A stretch of 64,000 nt of DNA from Todiramphus chloris collaris (taxonomy: Eukaryota; Chordata; Aves; Coraciiformes; Alcedinidae). How positions within the stretch are numbered: the stretch's first letter is position 1; each line of letters opens with the position of its first letter. Below the pieces are notes generated by a model. It was not told the DNA's origin, made no database searches, and was given only the letters and a program-made list of their open reading frames with translations. The DNA lies in contig JANVCC010000153.1 in NCBI GenBank assembly GCA_025345505.1, forward strand, positions 1,701,379 to 1,765,378. The letters are read 5' to 3'. Below are positions 21,877 through 32,630 of this stretch, piece by piece. A program made the position numbers and the translations under genes.

Positions 21877-24800
21877 AATGATTGGTTGGGTGGTGGGAAT
21901 CGTCATCTATTTGGTCTGATTGCTGTCTTCCGCTATTTGAAAGCCCCCCAGGCTCACAACCTCCATAGGAGAATGTGTTCTCCTTTTCTCTCTGCAGTAA
22001 TTATATCTACAGAAAGAGGAGACAACAGCTCAGGAAGCAGATCTTTAACAAGTCCAGCTTTGGCAACAATTGATCCTTGCCAAGTGACCTCTGGGGTCTG
22101 TCTGTCTTAGGTCCTAGAGCTGGACCTCTGATCACAGCCAATGTAATGTCTTGGAAGTTTCAATATAGTTGTCCTCATAGTGTTACTGTGAGCTGGAGAG
22201 TTGCCCCTATGCCAGTTTTGTGTGATGATGGCATGAGCTGTCTACAGATAAGACCAAAAGCCCCAGATTCCTTCTCTCCCACACCTAGATCATCTGCTCT
22301 CCTAATGAAACAGATCACAAAGTATGATCTGATGATCTGTTACAGAGTGCTCTGGCTTGGGCCAGTTGCTGTGCCAGTGTGTTTGAGCAATACCATGTCA
22401 AACAAGCTCAGGAGGTTGGTGGACTCCATCAGCTTTTCGCCGGGTTGCATTAGTCATCATACTTTGCTGGAGAATTCACAATGCCTTGGCAGAATGTCAC
22501 TGTCATGATGTGATCACAAAGTTACTCTGATCGGGTAATTGGCTGGAGCTCAGAGTAGGGAGGATGTGGCCAAATTTAGTCTGTCTGAATGACAACAATT
22601 AAAATAAATTGTCATTACTCCAGGATACTGTCTTGCTTGATCAAATGTCTTTCTCTTCACAATGGCCCCCTGGAGCTATTTAGTACTTGAAATTCATTTC
22701 AACTGAGCTTTAAATAACCAGAGCCTGTTGCTGTTTGTCTTGCAATGTACTAATGATTCAACCATGGGTGATTTGAGCTTGTAAAGCCTCTGAGAAACAA
22801 CACGGTAGCTCCGTATGTTGGTCCATGCAATGAGATGCTGCTTCTCTGGACCACATCTATGGGGTGGTTTACAGATGCTGCTTTTTCATGAGGAGAAAGC
22901 TTAGAAATCGACCAGCAGCCACCTGACTTCCAACTGCTGAATAAGTTAAAAATGAATAAAAAGACAGCCCAACCAAAAGCCTAGCTCTGGAGTATACAAA
23001 ACTTAAGACAGAAAAGGTTTTATTGAGATAGCAGGTGGTGGACTATTAAGTAAGAGGCTCTTTAGATTACTGGGTTACTGTCTGTTGAGGCAGGCAACCA
23101 GGCACAGGCATCTGTCCATCCTCAAACAGAGATGATGGTATCTTTATCCACTCTTGCACTGTGGGTAATCATGATACCAACTGTTGCCCTCCTCATGATT
23201 TACTATCTGCAGCATCCACCCAAGGAATTGTTAGGAAATCAGTGAGAACCCTACACATCCAGTGCAGTTTCTCATTCTGTTTTGCTTTGCCCCTTCTCTT
23301 GATAAGAAATATCAGCACCAAGCTCTGAGAAACCAGGCAGATGCTTCAGGTGATATTTGGTCCAGGTAGTTTTAGGCAAGAAGAGAAGATGTTGGGAGAT
23401 GATGGGAATGGAGATGGAGATCCATGAAGCTAACTCTGGTCTACCTCCTGCCAAACCCTGCAGCATACCTACTTCCCTGCTTTCTGCAGCTTCACAACTG
23501 ACCTTGCATTACACTTCCTGGCAGTTGGGTAATGAGAATTTGCAGGCTTGAAACCTCACAGCCAGCCTCCGCCAGACCCTTAAAGAGCTGCTAATGTGAG
23601 TCGTAAAGCCGCAGTAGCCTAGGATGTAACAGCGTTTTGACAGCTGTTCCCACAGAGGAAGTGGGTGAAGCTAGAATACCTATTGTAAGAATTTGAATTA
23701 AAAAAAAAAAAAAGTAAAAATAATAATAAATAATAATAATAAAAAGGATCAAATAAGAGAATTCACCTCCAGAAAAATAAAATAAGTTTCCTTTCCCCTT
23801 CTCTCCCATTGCTTTCCTTAGGGACTGCTGCTAGGTATTGGTGAGGAGGTGGTTTCAGCCTGCACCTGTGTGTGTGCTGAGCAGCAGGGGAGCATAAGAA
23901 TTAAGTAAAATCCAAGAAACAATAGAGGTGACTTTATCCTAGGAAGAGGTAAGGACTTGCCTGAACCTCTTAGAACTTTCTAGCTACGCATCTGAGTAAT
24001 GTGCTCTGTGTGGAACTGTGTGTGTAATCTAGCTCAGAAACTAATGACTTAGCACAGAAGAATGGAGAAGAACGTTTGCGAGCAAAAAAACAGAATGAGG
24101 AGAAAGAGAGAAAAAATAACGAGGGAACAAATTTTATACAGAGTTTCCTCTTAAATAGGCATGAAAGAATAAAATCAGACTGTTACTTGGACAAAAATGA
24201 AATCAATCATGAAGAGATGAGATGGGAGAGTCAGGTCCTAGATATTTATTCATCATCACCATTAAAACAGCTCAACCTGTGTAGGTGCTTTTGAACATCT
24301 CACTGTAGAGTTCCTAATGGAGTTATTTAAGAGACAGATGCGATGCCCACTCTCGCATCTCTGTGGTGAGGAAAATCTGAGAGCCCTGGAGTTGTTTAGC
24401 CTGGAGAAGTTACCTCAGTAATTTTGAGAACTGGTCCTAGAACCTGGTAGAGATATGTGCCCTCAACACTATCTGAGATGTGGGGGTACTGCTGGTGACC
24501 AGGAAAGAGACACAAATCATGCTATCCTGCCTTTCTGTGATGGGAAGCAGATGGGATAACAGCATGATTGGTGTGCTTCCCTATGGATTTGCTTCAAGCC
24601 TGGCTCTCCAGGTTTATGCTAGAAGCTGTCTCTTCCACTTCTGCCAATTACCAGTTTTGCAGCAGGAATCAAAGCTGGCTGGAGATAATGCTAAACATAT
24701 GAGTCCCTTGTGTGCTGTTGGCTGCAGTACTGGTGGTCTGTAGCCAGCATAATAACTGGTATAGCCACTGTCAAATGCAAAATGGAGCATTTTTCTTAGG

Positions 24801-24899
24801 ACCTGGTATAAAGAGATAGTAAAAGGAGATGCTGATAGCTGCTTGTATAAGAGGAGGAGCCATTTCACCTTCTACTCCTCTGCTCCTACTACCAAAAGT

Positions 24900-25013
24900 C
24901 ACAATGTTAGTATAGGGAATGAAGTAGATTTTCTGCCTACACCTCCATTAGTTAATCACAATGTTAGTATAGGGAATGAAGTAGATTTTCTGCCTACACC
25001 TCCATTAGTTAAT
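24900..25013 (+). repeat. Exact 57-bp tandem duplication
   Basis: The unit at 24900-24956 (starting CACAATGTTAGTATAGGGAA and ending TCCATTAGTTAAT) is repeated without any difference at 24957-25013. The duplication is head to tail with no spacer. The surrounding sequence is unique and not low complexity. Identity over 57 bp means a very recent duplication or an assembly artefact. Confidence 0.95.
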
Positions 25014-27351
25014 TAAACACGGCTCTCATGCCACCTGGCATAGAACAGACCACATCCAACCTATTAAATACTCTCGCTTTCCAGAACAAGGTGGCTCTAT
25101 GCAAAATGTCCTCTGGGAATGGCCTTTGGCCTATGCTAACTCTTGAACCATGCCCAGGAATTGCTTGGGAGTGTGCTTTTACCTGAGCCAAAAACACACT
25201 AGGGATTTTCTAATATTTTAACAATATATTTGACCAACCTCCAGTACCCAGGAATGTTCCTTGCCACTCTTTAAATCTGCTAAAATAGATGCAGAAATTC
25301 AAGTGCTCTACAAATAATCCTCACATGCTAAACCTGAGTTATTCGTTGGTCAGTTCTTTCATTCCACTAGTGGGGAAACCACATCTAAGGGAAGGCTGGC
25401 CTTCCTGGTTGGCCAGGACTAAAGGAAGAAACAAATCCATCACAGCTGCTCCAGCACATTGGCCTCCAGGTACTCCTGAAGTAATTTCTGTAATGGTGAG
25501 TAATTGTAACTAGACCTCACAAAATGCAACACTTTTTAGATAAGACATGGACAGACCTTGAAGAAGACCTCACGACAAAAGACAACCTATGAGAGGGTAA
25601 TCCATTTGTATGCTTATCACTGTTGGTAGGCTCTGCGTAGCCTTCCTCTGCTTCACTCAACCTGCTGAAGGACTGAACAGCCACAGCTTCCTTTAATTAT
25701 TTAACTGAGGTAGCTTTATAAGGAGTGCAGGTAGGGGTAACCTCCACCTGTAGTTAATGGAGGTGTAATCACATCTAGAGGATACCAAGAGGGTAAGTGG
25801 TGCTTCTCATATGCCTTTTTCTCTATTCACTGCTCATGTCTTGGGTATCTCTGTGTGTGTCTGTGCTTGCGTTTATACATTTACATTGACACATTCTATA
25901 CATTTAACGTCTGGCAGCACTCATCTCAGTCAATGCCAAACCCAGGGACTGGTATGAAACCTTCAGGAGTCAATAGAAAGACCCTAATGGGCTCTGATCA
26001 GAGTGTGAAATCCCATGTCCCCATATCTGATGTTAGAATATCAATTATAAATGTTTGATTTCAAATCTAGAGCCTGCTTTTTCAGTCCATTCTCCCCCTC
26101 TCCTTTGACGACAAAGTCTCTGGTAGTAGTCACAGTTTGCCAAGTACACTCTGGCCAACAGCTCTTACCTTAGAGAGTCTGATGTTGCATCAGGTAAGGA
26201 GAAGAGCTTCAAAGATCTGGTTGCTTGTGGCTGTACCCATCTCTAGGCTATTCTATCCCTGTCATCCACTACCTCTGGCTCTACTCACTTCACTAAGAAT
26301 TTAGTCAGCATCAGAATGTCCTGGTTGCGCTTTCATTTATGGTCTTCTCAGCTTCCCCAGGCAGTGGTGTTTTCCAAGGTACTAATTGCAAGAGCACTCA
26401 TCATAAATTGTCACTCGTTTCTCCCCCTTACTTGCACAAAAGAATCCCTCATGGGTTTATGCTCATTACAGCAGGACTATGCTATCTCTAAGTGATGTCC
26501 CAGGGGAACTGGACAGCCTACTGGGAGGGCTGAGGGAATTAAAAAAAAAAATCCAGTGTGGATTTTTGTGTTGCATCCTCAGTGCCTTGTTGCTGCTCAC
26601 ATCAGCACCTCTCCCTTCCTAAAGGGATCTGCCTGAGTGGGTGGAGGACACCAAGATGCAGAGAACTGCCTTGTAGATCCTGTTGGGTGGAGGTTAGGCT
26701 GTGACATCTGCTTTGCTGCTCTCTGTATGGTTTTAGCTTAACATATATTTAGTTGGTTTATGGAATAAGTAGAATTTCAGCAGAATGGAGCCTTTTGGGA
26801 AGTGTTGGCAGTACCCTGATGCTGTATTTTTTTCTGTACAGCATCATCAAGGTTTCTGAACCAGGAGTTAGCCCTCTACAGCTCCTACAACTTCCTACAA
26901 AGCCTTCACTTCTCACACCCTGATTCTTCTCATACCAGTGATCTCAGCTCCTGTCATGTATAAGCCAGGCCTGTTACTTGTAAACTAAGGGGAAGGTCCC
27001 CAAGGGATATCCACAGCCCTCCCAAGTGTATTTGCATCCACCATAAATAACACTACTTGCAGTTGAAGTATTACATGCTTGGGTCTGTGGCATCTTAATT
27101 AGTTATGAGCCAGTCCCAGGACTCTTTGCCAGTTTGTGATTATTTATTTATTTATTTTTATAATTTTTATGTTTAGGAATTAAATATGTAGGGGAAAAGA
27201 TGAAGACTTTGTCATGGTTCTTTTTTTCTCAGAATATGTATCCTGTTAAATGTTTTATAATATCATATTTCTAGCATTCAGAAAAGAGATGTAATTTCTA
27301 CTTTTAAGGGAGGGATGCACTGCATTTGGTCTGGTACTACTGGCATATTCT

Positions 27352-27526
27352 TTTATTTTTCTTTCCCTCTTCTTTCTCTCTTTTCCCTCTTTCATTCTCC
27401 CTTTTTCTTTCCCTCTTCTTTCCCTCTTCTCCTTTTATTTTTTTTATTCTCTTTTTCTTTTCCTCTTCTCTCTGTCTTTCCTTCTCCCTCTACTCCTTTT
27501 ATTCTCTTTTTCTCTCCTTCTCTCAG
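27352..27526 (+). repeat. Polypyrimidine (CT-rich) tract
   Basis: About 175 bp is almost entirely C and T, built from imperfect TTTCCCTCTTC and CTTTTTCT units, with only a few purines. It ends CTCTCAG|AAGGTAAC, which looks like a splice acceptor followed at once by a donor. With no coding sequence around it I treat it as a simple repeat. Such homopurine-homopyrimidine tracts can form triplex (H-) DNA. Confidence 0.9.
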
Positions 27527-29059
27527 AAGGTAACACAGCAAAAAGCAAACCAAGACAATAATGTTGCTGTTCCTATTGTTGTATCTAGAGCAATTTTTGG
27601 TAAGGGCCTGGCCTGAGCTGTACTTTGGACCAAGACGTGACCAAATCTTTGAGCTATCACGATCAAGAATTGTTATCTGACTCATTCAAAGAGTCAAGGC
27701 TTTGAAGAGTCCTGATCTAATGTAGCGTTAATCTGGGGATATCTGTATCTATATCTTAGATTTTTACAATTCCTCATCATTGCAGTTTTGTCAAATATCC
27801 TGATGGAGCTGAAGGTATCTTCATCAGCATGAAGCACCAGTGCAACTTCCCCTCCTTCATGTGAGAAAGAAAGCAGTACAGGTGAAACACTTCAGGTCAC
27901 CTCAAAGGACATGTCTAAGTCTGGGTGATTGAGTTCAGTCTTGCACCTCCTAAATGCTAAGCTAGAAGATATCACTATTCTCCCCACTTTCAGAGAAGGC
28001 TCTTGATGGTCTTTCATGATCTTTGACAAGTCAGGAGTGATTCAGCACCAAGGCAAATGCTGCAAACAGCTTCCAGCTATGCCTGGCTGCCAGCCCAAGG
28101 CTCCCTTTGCTTTCCAAGTGCCTTCCTTCCAGCTGTGAATTCCCCACCATGCATACGTTCATGAGATTGAGTTGTTGAGTTGACTCACCTATGCAGTGAA
28201 AGGCTGTTCCCATGTCTTGAGAGGAGACAAGCCAATGCCACACAGCACTGAAGGTACTCGTGCAAAATGGTGGCAGCAGCAGAAACTGAATCCCTGTCCC
28301 CTTGGAGCCCAGTCTGATGACCACAGCAGTAGCCTGACTGTCCTTTTTGCCACCAGGTGGAGCTGGGAGAGAGCTCCTTGGAACGGGCCAGCTGACAACA
28401 CCCTGGGATGATTGCACAACCCCTGTGGCTAACCAAAAAGAGGCATTTTTGTTTGGTTGTTTTTGCCCTTTCCCCCCCTCATCCCAGCCCAGGAAATTCG
28501 TGTCTGTCTCCCTGAGAAATTTACTCCAGAAAATCAAAGGAGAAGGAGTCACATGTGGTTTCATTTCCAAAGAGGAACCTCCAGCTGAGAGCAAATCTGG
28601 CCATTGTAACCATTCCTTGGTATGGCTGACCATTGGCTGGGAGGAACAGCTAATGCAATGTTGCTGTTTATTTCATGCACGACTGCCAGGTCAGCTCCTT
28701 GCTTCTGCCTGTTGGTCACCTTGCAGCTTGGAACTGCCCACCCAGGTTTGCTGGGACCAAGGGTGGGTTCAAGCCCTTCTCATTGAGCCTCTACCCTTGT
28801 CCCTTGGTAGCTGCTTGGGTGATGGCAGAAGTGTTGCTGACTGCTTCTGTTATTTCAGCCCTGAGCCAAAGTGCATGGAAATGCTCTGCTGACGTACTTC
28901 TTCCGTCTGTAAGAGGCTCTTAACCACAGTAGACACTGAGACAGCTTCTCCCACTTAACAACTTATAGGAGCCACTCCAAGTGCTCTGCCATGCCTCTCC
29001 TTTCTCTAGGCTGTGCTTTTTGCCCTCCTCCCACTCCCCTCCCACCACAGTGTTCATAT

Positions 29060-29215
29060 CCAGTCACATTCAATTTGCATGAATAAAATCAGATCCGCCC
29101 ACTCTCTGTTTGCTTCATGAGCTGTTGCTTGTTGACTTTCTCCCCGGTGTTGAGGAACCTTAATGAAACTTGGCATTAATACACATTACCAGCAGCAGAG
29201 ATATATTACATTAGG
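29060..29215. promoter_or_regulatory. Candidate conserved element with POU octamer
   Basis: Non-repetitive AT-rich sequence includes ATTTGCAT (the POU/OCT octamer, near 29073) followed by GAATAAAATCAG, then TTAATGAAACTTGGCATTAAT near 29159-29180 and ATATATTACATTAGG near 29200. There is no coding frame of note. The composition resembles vertebrate conserved noncoding elements; conservation was not tested. Confidence 0.3.
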
Positions 29216-30716
29216 TTTGCCAGGTCTCCACAGATGAAGTCAGCTCATATCTGTCTGCCCCAGCAACATATGGGGGAGATCAGGTGGTAATGGGCTGTGA
29301 GTTGAAAACCATCTGAATAGGTGAACATAAGGCTGTACCTACTGCCTCTGAACAGGGCCCATCCCTTGAGAGACACATCTGATGTAACGTGGCTTTTTAG
29401 GACCCAGAAAGACCTGATTCACCTGCATCAGGTCAGAGCATGGGTCCATTTCCTTCATGTGTTGTTAGGGGATCATTGGACAAATGAGAGCAAGCAACTC
29501 AGTAGGTTGGACTACCATTTGAAGCCAGTGTTGTGATGCTGTGTTCAAGTCCATTCATGATTAGGAGCTGGAGAAAACAAAGGTGAAACCAAACTAAGGT
29601 TCAGGGCAGGAGGACAGGTCTCATGTTAGATTAAACACCGGGAAATAAGGGAAGGAAATAAGCAGAAGGCAAAGAAAGTGTGGTCCTGGCACATGCCAAA
29701 GGCCAGAAAAGGCATTACACAAGGTCAGGACCAGGAGATGGAGTAAGTGTGGCTAAGTCAAGGTCAGCTATTGAAGATCATTCAAAGAGCCACTCTTCTC
29801 TTATCCATGTTCTGGCCAGCAAACTTTGATTCCTGTCTGGGTAAAGCAGTGGCAGGTGGGGAAGTGATGCATAGACAGTTACAAGGGTCTGGTCTGCACA
29901 GGTCCTGGGTAATTTGTTGCCCTGTTCTCAGACAGGAGAGACCTACCCTGAGCAAATGACATTTGTCTGACAGAGGGGGTCCAACAGCCCACCTGCTACT
30001 CATCTGCATCTTCTGTTTTTACTTTGGGTTCAATATGAAATAACAGTGTAGATGATTTCTTGCCTGAACTGATTGCTGTGTGATCTTTGCTCCAGGAGCA
30101 GGCAGAGCCCCTGCTTTTGTAACATGTGAAATGAGACAAATCATTTGATGGCTTATTTTTATTTTTTTACACTCAGGACTGATCCTGAGATCTCTTGACT
30201 TCACCTCATAATAGTCTGCTTCCCTCCCTGGTTTTTTATTATTATTATTAATTATTATTCCAGAGGGAGTTGCTTTCCTTCTGCTACATTTTTTAGTGCT
30301 GTTGAACTTTTGTACTCATTTCCAAGGTCCTCATTTGCTTCTTTCCAGCTCACAGATGCTCTTAGTGCAAAGAGATGGAAAAGGAGACCTCTAAGGTGAA
30401 GCTGGGCTCTAGGAAGTAGCTGTTGGGGCTTTGTCCCTGGGCTTTGTCTCTGGGTTGCAGATCACCAGTTTTCCCGTTTCACACATTATGGTCATATCTT
30501 GTGACCATGGTCAAGAGCCCAGATTTTTCAGTAATAAAACTGCTCAATTTTGATTTAAACTAAATCTCACTTGGGGGACTTTCTCCTCTGGTTGCATATA
30601 AGGCTGGTACTTTCTTCACCAAAAATAACGCAGCGTGTTTTGTGTGATCTGACAGACAGGCTCTACTTCACATTTACAGTGCAAGGCAATAACTTGTACT
30701 TAAGTATTTCCAGCAC

Positions 30717-31030
30717 TTCAAGGGACCTGCCAGAAAGATGGGGACAACCTTTTGACCAGGGCCTGTTGCAGCAGGACAAGGGGTGATGGCTTTAAGCTAA
30801 AAGAGGGGAGATTTAGACTGGAAAGAAGAAATAATTTTTTTACGCTGAGGGTGGTGAGACCCTGGCCGCTCAGAGAGGTGATTGCTGCCCCATGCCTGGA
30901 ACCATTCCAGGTGAGGTTGGCCGGCTGTCTAAGCAACCTGCTCTAGTTGAAGATGTTCCTGCCTATGGCAGGGGGTTGGCCTAGGTGACCTTTAAAGATG
31001 TTTTCCAACCTAAAATGTTTTATGATAATT
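30717..31030 (+). mobile_element. CR1 LINE, 5'-truncated copy
   Basis: This follows the CR1 3' region: GGACAAGGGGTGATGGCTTTAA, then GAGATTTAGACTGGAAAGAAG, GGTGGTGAGACCCTGGC, GAGGTGATTGCTGCCCCATG, CAACCTGCTCTAGTTGAAGAT, and a decayed terminal part AAGATGTTTTCCAACCTAAAATGTTTTATGAT. It is similar in type to the copy at about 54.5 kb (CCAGGTGAGGTTGG shared). About 310 bp of the element's 3' end remains. Confidence 0.9.
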
Positions 31031-32162
31031 CCAAGGTGTGTGCTTTGCAAGGGAAAAGTGAGAGAACCCTTCTCATCACCATCTGCACCTACCCATCAGC
31101 AGTTCAAACGACCCTCATCAGTGAGCTGACACTAGGCAGAGGAGAGAAACATTTTTTCCCGCAGCGTGTTCACTCAGTTTTATTTACACACAACCAGTGT
31201 GTTTCTAGCATGGTTTTTTTTTTTTTTTTATTTCACCCGTCTGTGACGTTCCTTCCTCAAGCTGCTTTATTTCTTTTCCATAAGCTCGGTGTCCTTCTCA
31301 GGGCTGCTGGAAAGGCTTTGCAAACTAGCATGGAGGTATCATAGGTAATAAAACACATGTTACCGAATGCTATGCAAACAAGTGAGGTCATCCTGTTTAG
31401 TAAATCTGTTTTTCCCTCGACTGAGGAAAAAAACCTTGTTCTCTCCAAATGCTGGAAAGTCTAACGCCTTCCTTTTTTTCCTTCTCCTTTTCCTTCTTTT
31501 ACTCCTTTTTAATTCCCTCTATTGGTTCCCCTTGTGAGTATCCCACCTATTTATCCAAGGCTTATTATTGTTGTTAGGTAACTGGCAAAGATCAACGTCT
31601 TGGTGAGAGGTCTCCCAGCCCACAATGCTGCCTTTTTCTCAACCCCAGAGAAGAAGCTGAGAACCACTAATACCAGCTTTATTTTCCTTGGCACTTTCCA
31701 GAGCTGGAGCCACCCAGTCGTTCCATGCAGAGTGCTTCTTAATCAATACTAAACGCCTGACAGTGTAAGCAGCTTCCCTCTGCAAATAATTATTAATCAA
31801 ATTCGAGGAGCTTTGGTGGTGGAGGGTGTGCAGTGAGCCTTTAAGATGGGAGGTTCCATGACTTGGGCTTTGAAAGAGGCGGGGGAATGTTTATGTCAGG
31901 TATATGCTCACAAGATCTCAAGAGCAGAGGTGTGAATGCTGCCCCATGTTGGTATCCAGGATCTCATGTCACTTGTGCCAGTGTTGCATGGAAAAGGTTC
32001 CTTTTTTTTAAAATTCTTTTGGTGTGTTTTTTTTTAATTGTTTTATTATTATTATTATTATTTGATTGGTTGATTTGTGTTTGTTTTGTTGGGGATTTTT
32101 TTTTTATTATTTTTTTTCCCCTTGTCCAATATTTGATAGTCCACATCAAGCCCAGACTCAGT
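31031..32162. other. Intergenic, one candidate conserved segment
   Basis: No gene seen. The part at about 31725-31830, with CTTCTTAATCAATACTAAACG and GCAAATAATTATTAATCAAA, is rich in homeodomain cores and unlike the neighbouring simple T-runs (31210-31222, 32003-32120). It may be a regulatory element. Confidence 0.4.
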
Positions 32163-32163
32163 T

Positions 32164-32630
32164 ATAGAATCATAGAATTCTTTTAGTTGAGACACCTTCA
32201 AGAGCACTGAGTCCAACCATCAACCCAGCACTGCCAGTTCACCACTAAACCGTGTCCCTCAGCACCACATCTTCACAGCTTTGAAACGCCCCCAAAGATC
32301 ATGGGGACTCCACAGCTATGCTGGGCAGCCTGGACTAGGCCTTGATAACCCTCAAGGGGAAGAAATCGTTTCAACCTAAACCTCCCCTGGCACAACTTGA
32401 GACTGTTTCCTCTTGTTCTGTTGCTTGTTCCCTGGGAGAAGAGCCTGACCCCACCTGACTCCAACTTCCTGTGAAGGAGTTGTTGAGAGGAAGATGGTCT
32501 CCCCTCAGCCTCCTTTTCTCCAGGCTGAGCAACCCCAGGTCCCTCAGCCTCTTCTCACCACACTTGTGCTCTAGACTCTTCACCAGCTTTGTTGCTCTTC
32601 TTTGTAATCTGAAGTTCTGGAGTAGCTCAA
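32164..32630 (-). mobile_element. CR1 LINE, 5'-truncated, reverse
   Basis: It starts with ATAGAATCATAGAAT, the reverse complement of the CR1 terminal octamers. It runs through GAGTCCAACCATCAACCCAG, CACTAAACCGTGTCCCTCAG, GGGGACTCCAC, TTGTTCCCTGGGAGAAGAG and AGCCTCCTTTTCTCCAGGCT to CTTTGTTGCTCTTCTTTG. About 467 bp of the 3' end is present, covering the 3' UTR and the end of ORF2. It is the least truncated reverse copy here. Confidence 0.95.

Larger units (their letters stand above)
21641..30710. other. Intergenic, no gene seen
   Basis: I find no exon or RNA gene on either strand. Contents are isolated CR1 terminal octamers at 21860, an AT-rich inverted repeat at 22588-22616, a 57-bp tandem duplication at 24900-25013, a polypyrimidine tract at 27352-27526, a multi-frame open stretch at 28031-28892 without family resemblance, and a candidate conserved block at 29060-29215. 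There are short A and AT simple repeats near 23701-23745, 26540-26550 and 27139-27160. Confidence 0.6.

Noticed and set aside
24388-24411. CR1-like phrase GAGTTGTTTAGCCTGGAGAA
   Set aside because: The match is about 22 bases long with no CR1 sequence on either side, so it is too short to call.
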